Shown one piece after another: positions 11,657-21,372 of a stretch of DNA of 64,000 nt. The notes under the pieces are model-generated. The model had not been told where the DNA came from. It worked only from the letters and a program-made list of their open reading frames with translations, and did not search any database. This DNA comes from Gordionus sp. m RMFG-2023. Taxonomy: Eukaryota; Nematomorpha; Gordioida; Chordodea; Parachordodidae. Both the position numbers and the translations under genes were made by a program. Where the stretch lies: NCBI RefSeq assembly GCF_954871325.1, contig NC_088775.1, positions 33,705,561 to 33,769,560 on the forward strand, in the 5' to 3' direction. The number at the start of each line of letters is the position of its first letter. Position 1 is the stretch's first letter.

Positions 11657-14572
11657 ATGGATTTGCGCGTTTTAAACCACCCTATATACAATTATGAAAT
11701 AACAACTCTCTCTACTAATCAAAAATCAAGTTATGTGTGGAAGTACTTTGGAAATCTTATTTTGAAGAATGAGAATAAGAAAAGCACGATAATGCCTGAT
11801 TATATTTATTGTGAACCTTGTTTAAAATTGGGGAAAAAAGATGAGGAAAATTCGGATAAAAATAATCCATTTTCACAGTAATTTATTTTAATTTTAGACT
11901 TATATATATATATAATTTATATATTAGTTATGATATCAAATGTTATAGCAAAAATATAAGTACGAGTAACCTTTCTCGTCACTTACTAAATTTGCATAAA
12001 ATATCAGAAAAAACTAATAATAATAAATCCATTCAAACTCTAAAAATGTTTCTAAAGCCAACGCCAACATGTAGCAAGAATATAAAAGATAAAAAATGGC
12101 TCTTAGGTTAGTATTAATGTTTATTAATATTCATTTTAAATTTTTAACTGGTTTGTTAAATTAATTTTATTAAGCTCTATTTGTTCAAAACAACTAAATT
12201 TTTTAGTTTGTTTTGTCAGCTCTTATTTTGAGAACTTTTTAATGTACAAACTTAATATATAATTTATTAAAATAATTATGTAAAACTTTAAAACAACTAA
12301 ATTTTTAGTTTGTTTATTGTCAGCTAGATCCAATGCATAAACTTATGTATAATTTAAATTAATAAAATAATTATGTAAAACTTTAAAACAACTAAATTTT
12401 TAGTTTGTTTATTGTCAGCTCTATTTTGAGATCTTTTTAATGTATAAACTTAATATATAATTTATTAAAATAATTATGTAAAACTTTAAAACAACTAAAT
12501 TTTGAGTTTGTTTATTGTCAGCTCTATTTTGAGATCCTTTTAATGCATAATTTAAATTTATTAAAATAATTATGTAAAACTTTAAAACAACTAATTTTTT
12601 AGTTTGTTAATTGTCAGCTCTATTTTGAGATCCTTTTAATGCATAAACTTAATGTATAATTTAAATTTATTAAAATAATTATGTAAAACTTTAAAACAAC
12701 TAAATTTTTAGTTTGTTTATTGTCAGCTCTATTTTGAGATCTTTTTAATGAATAAAATAAACTAAAAATATATTTTATTAAATTATGTAAAACTTTATTT
12801 TGAAAGTTCATAACTAAATCAAATTTTTTATTTGTTTCTCTTTTTTAAATATCTTTTTTCTAATAGGGCGAAATTATGTTTTGATGTGCTGCTTAGATTT
12901 ATTGCCATTTGATTCTATAAGCAATAATGGGATGACAGATTTTCTAAAGGTTTAAAATTTAAATAAAATGATTATTAAAAATTAAATTGCCTAAAAAAAT
13001 AGAAATATAAGATAATTGATTCCTCATCAGAATTGCCTAATAGGACAACTATTAGTCGGGGAGCACTTGATGATGTTTATTATTCTATAAAGACACATGT
13101 TTTAAACCTGATTGATGCTGGTCCAAAATTCTGTTCCATTACTTTTGATTTATGGACCGATCATTTCAAGCGGTGAAATTATTACATTTTCTTCATCATT
13201 TAGATGAAAATTTTGTTTTAAAATATTTTACCCTGGCAACCCGAAATGTGACTCAAAAGCATACTGGGGAAACCATATTATCGGAGATTGATGGTATCGA
13301 AGAGGAGTTTCATTTAAAAGCCAAAATAATACAAATGGTAACTGATGCAGGGGCAAATGTCAAAAGAAGCGTCAGATTGGGGGATTATGAGCATCATTTA
13401 TGCTTAGGCCATGGACTACATAATTTGGTTACAGTTGATGGCATAAAAAAAGTTGCCAGAATTGATAATCTCCTTAAAAAAATTAGAGAAATTATTTCAG
13501 CCCTCAGATATCGAGTAGCTGATTTGGAATGTGAAATTGAAGATGAGCATCGTAAATGTCTCCAGTCAATTTATGAGACAGGTCATATCTTGGATATTGA
13601 TGATTCTGATCCATACCTTGATGACCATTTTGATAACGAAGCGGATAATAGAAATGTCATTACACCAACCAATCTATATAATACAAAAACGTTAAAATTA
13701 AATTGCCCTACCCGCTGGCACAGCATATTAATTATGCTAGAAAGTGTTCGTAGCGTGAACAAAAATCCTATTAATAATGTTTTGAATAAAATAGGAAAAC
13801 AATGTTTAAAACTTTTTAATAATGAATGGGATATGATTGACGAGCTTTATGCCGTATTAATTCCATTCCGAGAGTCGGTGGAATTTCTTTCCTCCCAAAA
13901 GGGATCGACTATAAATCTAGGGTTATTATTTCGCAGTAAAATAGAAACCCACATACAGATCAATATATCTGATTCCTCAGATATTATTTGTTTAAAAGAA
14001 AATATGCAAAAAAAGCTTGACCATAGGTTTCCCATTACTGAACTTCAAGTTATTTTATATTTTTATTAATAAATTTTGAACATTAGATATTTCTCCTTGA
14101 TCCCAGATTTCAAAATCTGAAAATTGTGTCAGAATATTTAAATTCAAATTCTACTACATCATTGCAATTTTTAACAAGACATTTAAAACTTTTAGAAAAT
14201 GATAAAAATGCACAAAGTGAAATCCAAGTTGAAGATAATGGGGAGACTTCCAGTTCTTATATCGCCAAAATAGCTCGTAAACATTCCATTCCAGGCAGTG
14301 ATTATAACAATTGCCATATTTTGCTAAGCCAAAATAATATCCCAGAAGAGGATGCATTAACCTTTTGGAAGAAAAAGCAACTGGAACTTCCTAGGCTTGC
14401 TAATTTAGCTAGGAAGGTTCTTTGTATACCTGCAACCAGTACACCCAGCGAAAGAATTTTTTCCATTGCTGGATTAATACTCAATGCAAAAAGGACTTCT
14501 TTATGTCCCACCAATCTTGATAAAATTCTATTTATTCATGATAATTATAATTTAGCTAAATCTGAATTCTGA
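11657..14572 (+). pseudogene. hAT transposase with BED zinc finger (family C)
   Basis: The gene starts with MDLRVLNHPIYNYE at ATG 11657. Exon 1 holds SSYVWKYFG and YIYCEPCLK; exon 2 (from about 11945) holds NLSRHLLNLHKI. Together these give the C2-H2 pattern of a BED finger. After an intron containing a minisatellite come LDLLPFDSI (about 12900) and ITFDLWTDHF (about 13140), the first catalytic Asp block. A frameshift near 13160 leads into the 305-codon frame with VTDAGANV, HCLGHGLHN-like CLGHGLHNLV and CPTRWHS. A 38-nt intron (14049-14086) precedes LLDPRFQNL. The hATC region at the end reads CIPATSTPSERIFSIAG, then LILNAKRTSL. One frameshift is the only obvious lesion; the product would be a nuclear cut-and-paste transposase of about 700 residues. 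Confidence 0.9.
12183..12800. repeat. ~105-bp intronic tandem repeat in the hAT family C gene
   Basis: About six units marked by AAACAACTAAATTTTTAG and TGTCAGCTCTATTTTGAGAT, spaced roughly 98-115 bp. The array lies wholly within an intron of the transposase gene (between about 12107 and 12868). Each unit contains an A/T palindrome around the CAACTAAATTTTTAGTTTG core. Confidence 0.9.
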
Positions 14573-14988
14573 TTTATTATATTTCTTATTTAATATTTTG
14601 TTTGCATTCCAAATATATATTTGTTATAATAAAAATCAATAGAATATTACTAATATATGTTGTTTATGTGACTCTGATCTGAGTGAAAATGCAATTCCTT
14701 AGTCTATTTCTGAGAATGAGAAAATACATGTTAAATTGAAGTGAGACAGGAAATAATTTAAGAAATAAACTATGCTAACAATGTGTTAGAAAAGAGCGCC
14801 AAATTATAAAAAAAATGTAATACATTGATTTATAAATTAAATTTATTAAAAAATTTTTTTTAAATAAATATCGCGCCGCCGCCGCCGACAATTTAATAGG
14901 CGGAGGCGAAATCGGCGCGCCGCCGAACGCCGATAAAAAAATTTAAAAAAACCGCCGCCGTCAATTGAGACATCGGCGCACAGGTCTA

Positions 14989-14996
14989 CCCATAGG
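14989..14996. repeat. right 8-bp target duplication of hAT family C
   Basis: A second perfect CCCATAGG, followed by TAATGTTATT, which continues the intron of the interrupted Ginger/OTU gene. Confidence 0.97.
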
Positions 14997-15068
14997 TAAT
15001 GTTATTTTTGATATATATTCAAACTATTTTTTGAATGATATGATAATTTTTTAAAAATATTATTAGTA

Positions 15069-15387
15069 GCACATTTAGGTGAAGAGATATGTAATAAATT
15101 ACCTATTGACAGTGGTTCCAAGAATGTTGGCTTTGAAGATGAAAATTTCCCACTTGATACAGATTTTATCGATCCAAAGTCTCCCATAGATAATGTTATT
15201 TTTGATATATATTCAAATTATTTTTTGAATGATATGATAATTTTTTTTTTAATATTTTTATAAGCAGTACATCTGTGTGAAGATATATGTAATACATTTC
15301 CTATTGACAGTGGTTCCCAGAATGTTGGCTTTAAAGATGAAAATTTTCCACTTGATACAGATTTTATCGATCCAAAGTTTCCCATAG
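15069..15387 (+). pseudogene. tandem linker exons 2 and 3 of the Ginger/OTU gene
   Basis: Two ~121-nt exons (15069-15189 and 15267-15387) code near-identical ~40-residue peptides, including EEICNKLPIDSGSKNVGF and FPLDTDFIDPKSPI. Each is followed by a very similar intron beginning TAATGTTATTTTTGATAT. The CCCATAG exon ends lie at 14995 (via the TSD copy), 15189 and 15387, a period of 194-198 bp, so a whole exon-intron unit was duplicated in tandem. In unit 2 the splice donor is mutated (GATAATG in place of GGTAATG). I do not recognise this linker peptide. Confidence 0.75.
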
Positions 15388-15444
15388 GTAATGTTATTTC
15401 TGATATGTATTTAATTTATTTTTTAATTTATTATGTATACATAA

Positions 15445-16078
15445 TTGGATGATGATATTTTGATAATAAATAAATTGGAAAGTAACCCTAGATATTTTTT
15501 TCCTACAACAAAGGCATGGAAAAAATATCATGCTAAAATATATGCTCTAAAGCCTCCCAAACATTGTCGGGATGTAGACTATGGTAAACAACTTGGTGAA
15601 CCATCTATCTTGGGGCAAATTGAAGGTGATGGGAATTGTTTTTATAGGTAGAACATATTAATATAAAATTTCATTTTATTCTACTTTATAAAATTTAGGG
15701 CGATTAGTGTGGAGATAACAGGGGCTCAAAATTCCCATCTTATTCTCAGGCAATGGTTGGCACAATTTATGCTAACATTTGAGATGGAAAAAGTAATTCA
15801 GAATTACATTTATGAACAAATAAAAAAATGGATATAAAAACTTATATCGTAAATAATGTTATGACAGGACGGATATGGGCTTCTGACACAGAAGTCAGGG
15901 CTATGGCCACAATGCTTAATACTCCTATTTTTACATATTTAAAATATAATAATAACTTTGTATGGGCCCGATATGACCCATTTTATATTCGCGATAATAT
16001 TAAAAAATTTTATAATAATTTTATTTATATAAAAAATGGAGGAATATTGCAATCATTTATCTTCGCTCCATTATTTAA
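15445..16078 (+). pseudogene. OTU-family cysteine protease domain (Ginger-associated)
   Basis: The first exon ends QIEGDGNCFYR, the canonical OTU catalytic loop with the Asp and Cys residues. A 51-nt intron (15648-15698) follows, then AISVEITGAQNSHLILRQ. A frameshift near 15830 leads into GRIWASDTEVRAMATML, the second conserved OTU block, and TPIFTYLKYNNNFVWARY. A further frameshift near 16045 would restore a catalytic-His-like EYCNH. OTU proteases hydrolyse ubiquitin linkages. The splice acceptor before 15445 seems lost (GG where AG is expected, judged from sister exons in copy 2). Position and the matching arrangement in copy 2 indicate that it belongs to the integrase element. Confidence 0.8.
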
Positions 16079-16090
16079 TACATCTTTATT

Positions 16091-16400
16091 AGTGTTAAAT
16101 AATTTTTATTATAAAAATATAAATACTTCATTATTATAATTTATATTCCTCATAATATATATTTTTGCAATAATTTATCTTCCATCTAGTCATTATTTAA
16201 TATTTCCTTATTAGGATCAAATAATTTTTATTATAAAAATATAAATACTTCATTCATATTATAATTTATATTCCTCATAATATATATTTTTGCAATAATT
16301 TATCATCCATCTAATCATTATTTAATATTTCCTTATTAGGATCAAATAATTTTTATTATAAAAATATATATATTTCATTCATATTATAATTTATATTCAG
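16091..16400. repeat. ~126-bp tandem repeat, 2.5 units
   Basis: The units share AAATAATTTTTATTATAAAA, TTATATTCCTCATAATATAT and TTAATATTTCCTTATTAG. They begin at the 3' end of the OTU gene, so they may mark its 3' untranslated region or the element tail. Confidence 0.9.
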
Positions 16401-17060
16401 CTGATATATTTTTTTATGAAAGTTGTAGTTTATAAATAAAATTCTATATATACATTTTAATGTGCATTATATGATAAATAGTTATATCAATAAAGTTCTT
16501 CGTCTATTTGCATATTAGTTTATGTGACCCGATTCAAATATAAGTATAAATAATATAGAGATGGATTTTTAAAAAAAATATTATATTAGGTAAACAAAAT
16601 AAGCATTATGATTAAGTCATTTAAGTTAAGAATTTATCTTACCATTTCTTTGCATTATTTAAAAAGGCTAGGTAATGATTTTTAGAGGGTAGTGTGGAAA
16701 AGGGAGGTATCATAAATTAATTATAGGAAATCTGAGGATAGGTTAAATCTGGATAGTTATGAGATTGTAGTCTTCGGTTTTGGACCTATTTAAGCTTAAA
16801 TTTGTTTTATATATAAATTTCATATTGTGTAAATTAGAATATTAGTAAGAATATTTTTACTTCCTTTACAAATAATAAATTAAATAATATTCATATACCA
16901 AGGCAACCCACATAGCCTAAAATAATCTGAACCATATCACCCCCCCCCCTCTTTGGTATGAAATACAGACTAAAAATATAAAATACAGACTATATAGGCA
17001 GCATCGGGTTATAAGATATGCCGAATTTTGTGAAAAATAAAAAGATCAAAACAATCAGAT
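16401..17060. other. intergenic interval, no gene seen
   Basis: AT-rich sequence with a C homopolymer (about 16940-16950). No coding, RNA or terminal-repeat signal was recognised. Confidence 0.6.
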
Positions 17061-17078
17061 TTTCAATTTAAAAAAAAG

Positions 17079-17152
17079 GTATGTACGGGGATTCGAACCA
17101 AGATTTTGAAGGTAGGTAGTGTAACATATAAGCAATAAGACTACGCTACATA
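17079..17152 (-). tRNA. tRNA-like sequence, probable pseudogene or SINE head
   Basis: On the minus strand GGTTCGAATCC matches a Pol III B box/T-loop, TAGCGTAGTC resembles an A box about 45 nt upstream, and the 3' end ACATACC is followed directly by a T-run that could terminate Pol III. The acceptor stem would need GGTATGT at the 5' end, but ATTATGT is found; the T-stem has two mismatches and no convincing anticodon stem forms. It is therefore decayed, or the head of a tRNA-derived SINE. No isotype is assigned. Confidence 0.4.
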
Positions 17153-17440
17153 ATTATAATATTCAAGTTTATTTATATATAATTATATATAATTGACTAT
17201 TCAATTATATGCTAATTAATTTATATATATTAAAATAGAAGTTATATAAATCCTTTACTTTATTGTTTAATGGTGTTTATTTATTTGATATATCCCAGTA
17301 TTCGACTTATTAATCTAAAAATACAAATGAACTCTTGAAATGAAACAAATATATCTTGCAAAGCAATCAAAGATTATAATTAGACAGTTAGGGTGTATAT
17401 AATTATTGTCACTATATTATAATATTAGTAATTTTAAATA
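17153..17440. other. AT-rich interval, nothing recognised
   Basis: Low-complexity ATATAT stretches occur around 17170-17230. No gene is seen. Confidence 0.5.
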
Positions 17441-17559
17441 CTTGTCATGAAAACTTTAACTTTTAATTTATCGCTTCAAAAACATTAGGAGCCATTTAAA
17501 TCAAAATCTCACAACCCCGTGAGATTTTTTACACGTTACACCGGTTCAGAAAATAATTT

Positions 17560-18362
17560 TTTTGACGCGAAAGCCTTTTACAGGGGAAAGGCTTACATCT
17601 TAAACGTAATTTTGAATATTTTTGAACCGGAAATGTAAAAAAATACATCTAAGCGGTTTTGGATAGGAAATTAAATTCTGAGTTCAATGATATAATTATA
17701 TTTAAAATTACGTTTAAGATGTTAGCCTTTCCCCTATAAAATGCTTTCACGACAAAAAAATTATTTTTTGAACCAGAAACGTAAAAAAATACATCTAAGC
17801 GGTTTTGGATAGGAAATTAAATTCTGAGTTCAATGATATAATAATATTCAAAATTACGTTTAAGATGTTAGCCTTTCCCCTATAAAAGGCTTTCGCGAAA
17901 AAAAAATTATTTTTTGAACCGGAAACGTATAAAAATACATCTAAGCGGTTTTGGATAGGAAATGAAATTCTGAGTTCAATGATATAACTATATTTAAAAT
18001 TACGTTTAAGATGTTAGCCTTTCCCCTATAAAATGCTTTCGCGACAAAAAAATTATTGTTTGAACCGGAAACGTAAAAAAATACATCTAAGCGGTTTTGG
18101 ATAGAGAATATAATTCTGAGTTCAATTATATAATAATATTCAAAATTACGTTTAAGATGTTAGCCTTTCCCCTCTAAAATGCTTTCGCGACAAAAAAAAT
18201 ATTTTTTGAACCGGAAACGTAAAAAAATACATCTACGCGGTTTTGGATAGAGAATATAATTCTGAGTTATATTCAAAATTACGTTTAAGATGTTAGCCTT
18301 TCCCCTCTAAAATGCTTTCGCGACAAAAAAATTATTTTTTGAACGGGAAACGTAAAAAAATA
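17560..18362 (+). repeat. ~146-bp tandem repeat, about six units
   Basis: Units are marked by GAACCGGAAACGTAAAAAAA at 17623, 17770, 17915, 18062, 18208 and 18341 (spacing 147, 145, 147, 146, 133), with TAAGCGGTTTTGGATAG and ACGTTTAAGATGTTAGCC within. A single inverted unit lies at 8840-8960. Upstream, 17470-17560 holds a small palindrome (AATCTCACAACCCCGTGAGATT) and TTCAAAAACATTAGGAGCC, shared with about 9060. This is part of the dispersed repeat that spans 17470-19240. Confidence 0.9.
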
Positions 18363-18499
18363 CATCTAAAAATCCTTAAATTTATATTTCTCATTTACTT
18401 CTTTATCATTAATTACAATATATTTATACTTATTTAATATATAAAATCATAACCAAATATTTATTTAATTAAAAATAAAATTATTTCAAAGAATTATTA

Positions 18500-18927
18500 A
18501 AAAAATTGAAAAAATCCCTTCTACTTTAGAACCACAGGGTCTTTTTAGATCTAACGGTAAACGTCCTGACGGGATCTCTCAAATCCCATGGAGGAGAGGC
18601 CAACTTTTGGTATGGGACTATTCCTGTATTGACCCCTTGGCCCCATCCAACCACGCCATCAACATCCTTGACCAGAAGGAACAACTTAAAACTTCTAAAT
18701 ACACAGAAATAATGAACGATCATTGCTTCATCCCAATCATATCAACCACTCTTGGCACCTTCGGCAAACTCCCCTTAGCATTTTTCAAAAACTTAGGATC
18801 ACAAATCAGCAAACTCTCAGAAGAACCTCGAGAGGATTTTTTTCTTCGTCAACGACTATCCATAGCGATTCTCAAAGCTAATTATATCAGTTTCAATGGT
18901 AGTCTTCTAGCCAAAGAGCTATCCTAA
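18500..18927 (+). pseudogene. fragment of an RPDG-motif, nuclease-like retroelement-associated ORF
   Basis: The frame is open from well before the first ATG (18607), so the coding part starts further upstream. It reads IPSTLEPQGLFR, then GKRPDG, ISQIPW and LLVWDYSCIDPLA, and later TTLGTFGKLPLAFF and FFLRQRLSIAILKAN. I recognise this pattern (LEP-x-GL-x-R, RPDG, PW, WD-x-(T/S)C) from many repetitive animal ORFs carried beside reverse transcriptases. The PD...WD spacing suggests a PD-(D/E)XK-like fold, but that is inference. About 140 codons remain. A second fragment of the same family lies on the minus strand at 36809-37096. Both are genomic debris, not host genes. Confidence 0.65.
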
Positions 18928-19074
18928 ACAACACTTACGTCCCTTTTTCATTTTTGTTTCCCTGCGCCACACCATCTCCGTTCTTTTTTTTATAGTATTA
19001 TTATATATTATAATAATATATTTTTGTTTTATAAAAAATTGATTTCTTTGTTTGTTTTGGATGATGAAAAATAA

Positions 19075-19240
19075 AGGTTTTTATTATAATGTAATGTTAT
19101 TATAATATTTTTTCTCTAAAAAAAGCAATAAATCAATAAAATATCTCATTAAATATTTTCTTTGTTATTTTTATTTTCAATATTATATTTTAGCCTTTCG
19201 TATCTTATACCAAGCCTTCGACTTATAGACCTACCCTAAA
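19075..19240 (+). repeat. dispersed repeat segment also found at 4633-4780
   Basis: It matches the reverse complement of 4633-4780. Together with 18380-18500 it brackets the RPDG-motif ORF fragment, which is missing from the other copy, so the fragment was inserted into or retained in only this copy. Confidence 0.7.
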
Positions 19241-20039
19241 AAAAGTATTATAATAACATTTTAAATTACAATAATATCCGCCAGTTATCGTATTTTTATT
19301 TAATTTTTTTTCATGAAATAATAATACGCTAACTTGCGGATTTAATATTAATGAAATTTAAAATGTAATTATAATTATTTTTAATTTAAATATACCAAAG
19401 GATTAAACTCTTTATTATGAGATAAAAGGATACAACTTTTAATGTCTATTCATTTATTATTGAATATATCTATTAATATAATTTTAGAGAGAATATAACA
19501 AAAATTTTTACCTAAGAATTTACAGTTTACCTTGGCATTTGCAGTTTAACTTAGCATTTGTAGTTTAGTCAAACCCACCAACAATAACGTAAACAAGAAA
19601 AGAAAAAAAAGGGAAATGAGAACATCAACGATATGAAGTTTCGCTCAACATCGATATCAAGAGAACATCTGATGAGAAGTTTTGGATAAACAATAATGCT
19701 GTAACGGATATTATTGACGAACAGTTTATGAAATGATGCAAGAAAAAGGAATCTTAAAAATTCCTAAATGATAGTTACGGGAAATTGTGGCATGTACTAC
19801 CTTGAAAGGGGGGTACATGTTATGTAATTGTTTATTTATTTTTTTAAATTATTAAAAAATTAAGTGTTTATTTTTTTTAATATTATTATATATAATATTA
19901 TATTGAAATTATCGATAATTGTATAATCATTTTTTATTTTTAGTTTTTAAAAGGTAGAAATAAAATAATTGTTTAAAATAAAATATTGTGTCTATATTAT
20001 TTTAAGTTATTTAAGAGGTAAAAAAAGGTAGTGAAACCA
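19241..20039. other. interval with no recognisable gene
   Basis: A slightly less AT-rich stretch at 19590-19800 has no open frame I can identify. There are no terminal repeats or arrays. Confidence 0.5.
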
Positions 20040-20455
20040 AGGTTAGAAAGTTCGTAATCAATTCAGTAACTTATATTAAAAATAAGTCATAAAATTGTTG
20101 TGTGGATTAATTTGCCTTTGTATTTATCCTTAGAATATGTATATTTATCTAATATTTTATGCTAGTAATAATTAACGAGGTATAATTTTTAAATTTATCA
20201 TATGTTATTTCACAGATTAAACACAAGTTGCAAAAATAATATTTTTAATCATTTTAAAAAAATCTTAATAATTATTATTCCTTAATTAGGTCTTAATAAT
20301 AATAATCGTATAATATAATATATTACTATTAACAACACAAAATTGATTTATATACTAAATAATTAAAATTTAGTCTTTTAATTACTAAGAATCGGATAAG
20401 TGCGAAAATATTAATTTTTTCAGTCCTAATGCTTCGCAATTATCCGGTTTTGACT
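20040..20455 (+). mobile_element. Tigger/pogo-like 3' end fragment
   Basis: About 415 bp, similar along its length to 62310-62842 (TGTGGATTAATTTGCC and AATCGGATAAGTGCGAAAAT are shared). It ends GGTTTTGACTG followed by TA, as expected for a Tc1/mariner-superfamily terminus. The last ~60 bp hold inverted CGGATAA / TTATCCG motifs. Only this end is present and there is no transposase. Confidence 0.6.
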
Positions 20456-20890
20456 GTATGTGCACCTGTTAATAATTTATATACCCCTCCATTTTTATCG
20501 TTTGGTAACATTAATTCCTTTATTGCAGTTAGGTGGAAAAGGGATGTGCTGTAGATCATTTATTTATATAAGACATCTAATCTGTGCGAAAGTAAAATTA
20601 TACCATTTTGTAATTAAATTTTAATAGGGTTATTATGCTTTTCATGATTAAAATCTTTAATTATATAATTTAGTTGCTTGGAAATAAATTGCATAAATTC
20701 AAATTTATCTAACTATCCTAAAAAATATTTTAATAAAATATATAATATTATTGAATATACTATAATTTATCAAAACGAGTATCTTATCTTATATCTCAAC
20801 TCTTTTGATCGTTTAAACAAAATATCAAAGATGCATTTATTTTGCACAAAATTCTCGACCCGTTCAAATATTTGTCTGGCCTGATAAAAA
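20456..20890. other. AT-rich interval, no gene seen
   Basis: One chance ORF (68 codons at 20678) has low-complexity Ile/Asn/Tyr composition and no recognisable motif. Confidence 0.5.
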
Positions 20891-21372
20891 AAATTTTCTT
20901 CTCAACCCGGCCTTTTAAACTTTTATGGAAAGTCAGACCTGGTATGTTTATAATTTTTAGACAAATTTTCCGTCCATCACATTTTTAATGTCTATGTCTA
21001 ATTTTCCTCCAAATAAGGTTCTTTATCTCTACTCAATGGCTATCTATTCCTATAACAACCGTTTCATAAACCAATTGTATTTAGATATCTGTATTGTGTA
21101 TTTGTAATTGCAACATATAAATTACTTATTAATTTTTTTTGAGTAATTACTAGTATTTTAGTACAGATCTATAGAAATAAGCATATAATCTATTTTCAAA
21201 TAGTATTTATCAAAATATTCGCTTGAAATTCAAAAAAATGTATCAAATTTTTTTTATGAAAAATCAGAGATAAGTTCTGGTCCTATTTTTTATGTATGAA
21301 TTGCCCAGTCCGTTATAATTTTTTTTGATTTGCCCAGCCCGCGGGTTTTTGGGCGGGTCGAACTTCGCATAT
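20891..21372. mobile_element. possible hAT-like remnant with CCCGGCC/GGGCGGG subterminal motifs
   Basis: CCCGGCCTTTTAAACTTTTA at about 20905 and GCCCAGCCCGCGGG, GGGCGGGTCG at about 21340-21360 stand out from the AT-rich background. The right edge reads CGAACTTCGCATATCTCTGG, whose inverse CAGAGATATGCGAAG would be a typical hAT start. Related GGCCAGGTCTGAAAATATAA sequence occurs at 30734-30815. No TSD was found, so this is tentative. Confidence 0.35.

Larger units (their letters stand above)
11374..14988 (+). mobile_element. complete hAT element with BED-finger transposase (family C), 3615 bp
   Basis: Both ends carry the perfect 15-bp inverted repeat TAGACCTGTGCGCCG (11374-11388 and 14974-14988), flanked by the perfect 8-bp duplication CCCATAGG. 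The terminal 100-150 bp at each side are unusually GC-rich, with GCCGCC motifs that contrast sharply with the AT-rich surroundings. The transposase gene on the plus strand spans 11657-14572. The element lies inside the Ginger/OTU gene at a splice donor. The structure is complete at both ends and the gene has only about one visible frameshift, so insertion was relatively recent. Confidence 0.95.
9326..16078 (+). mobile_element. Ginger/KRBA2-like integrase element with OTU domain, copy 1
   Basis: A multi-exon gene reads in order: a short leader exon (about 9338-9464), a zinc-binding HHCC start (9973-10114), integrase core exons (10156-10793), a GPY/F-like exon (10836-11144), three tandem ~40-residue linker exons, and an OTU protease (15445-16078). 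The integrase resembles KRBA2/Ginger-type proteins, i.e. retroviral-like integrases domesticated in cut-and-paste elements. A second, minus-strand copy occupies 37975-43255. The hAT at 11374-14988 was inserted later. Element termini were not identified. Several stops and a lost catalytic segment make this copy inactive. Confidence 0.75.

Noticed and set aside
14154-14514. Minus-strand ORFs of 67-70 codons
   Set aside because: Antisense of the hAT family C transposase C-terminal exon.
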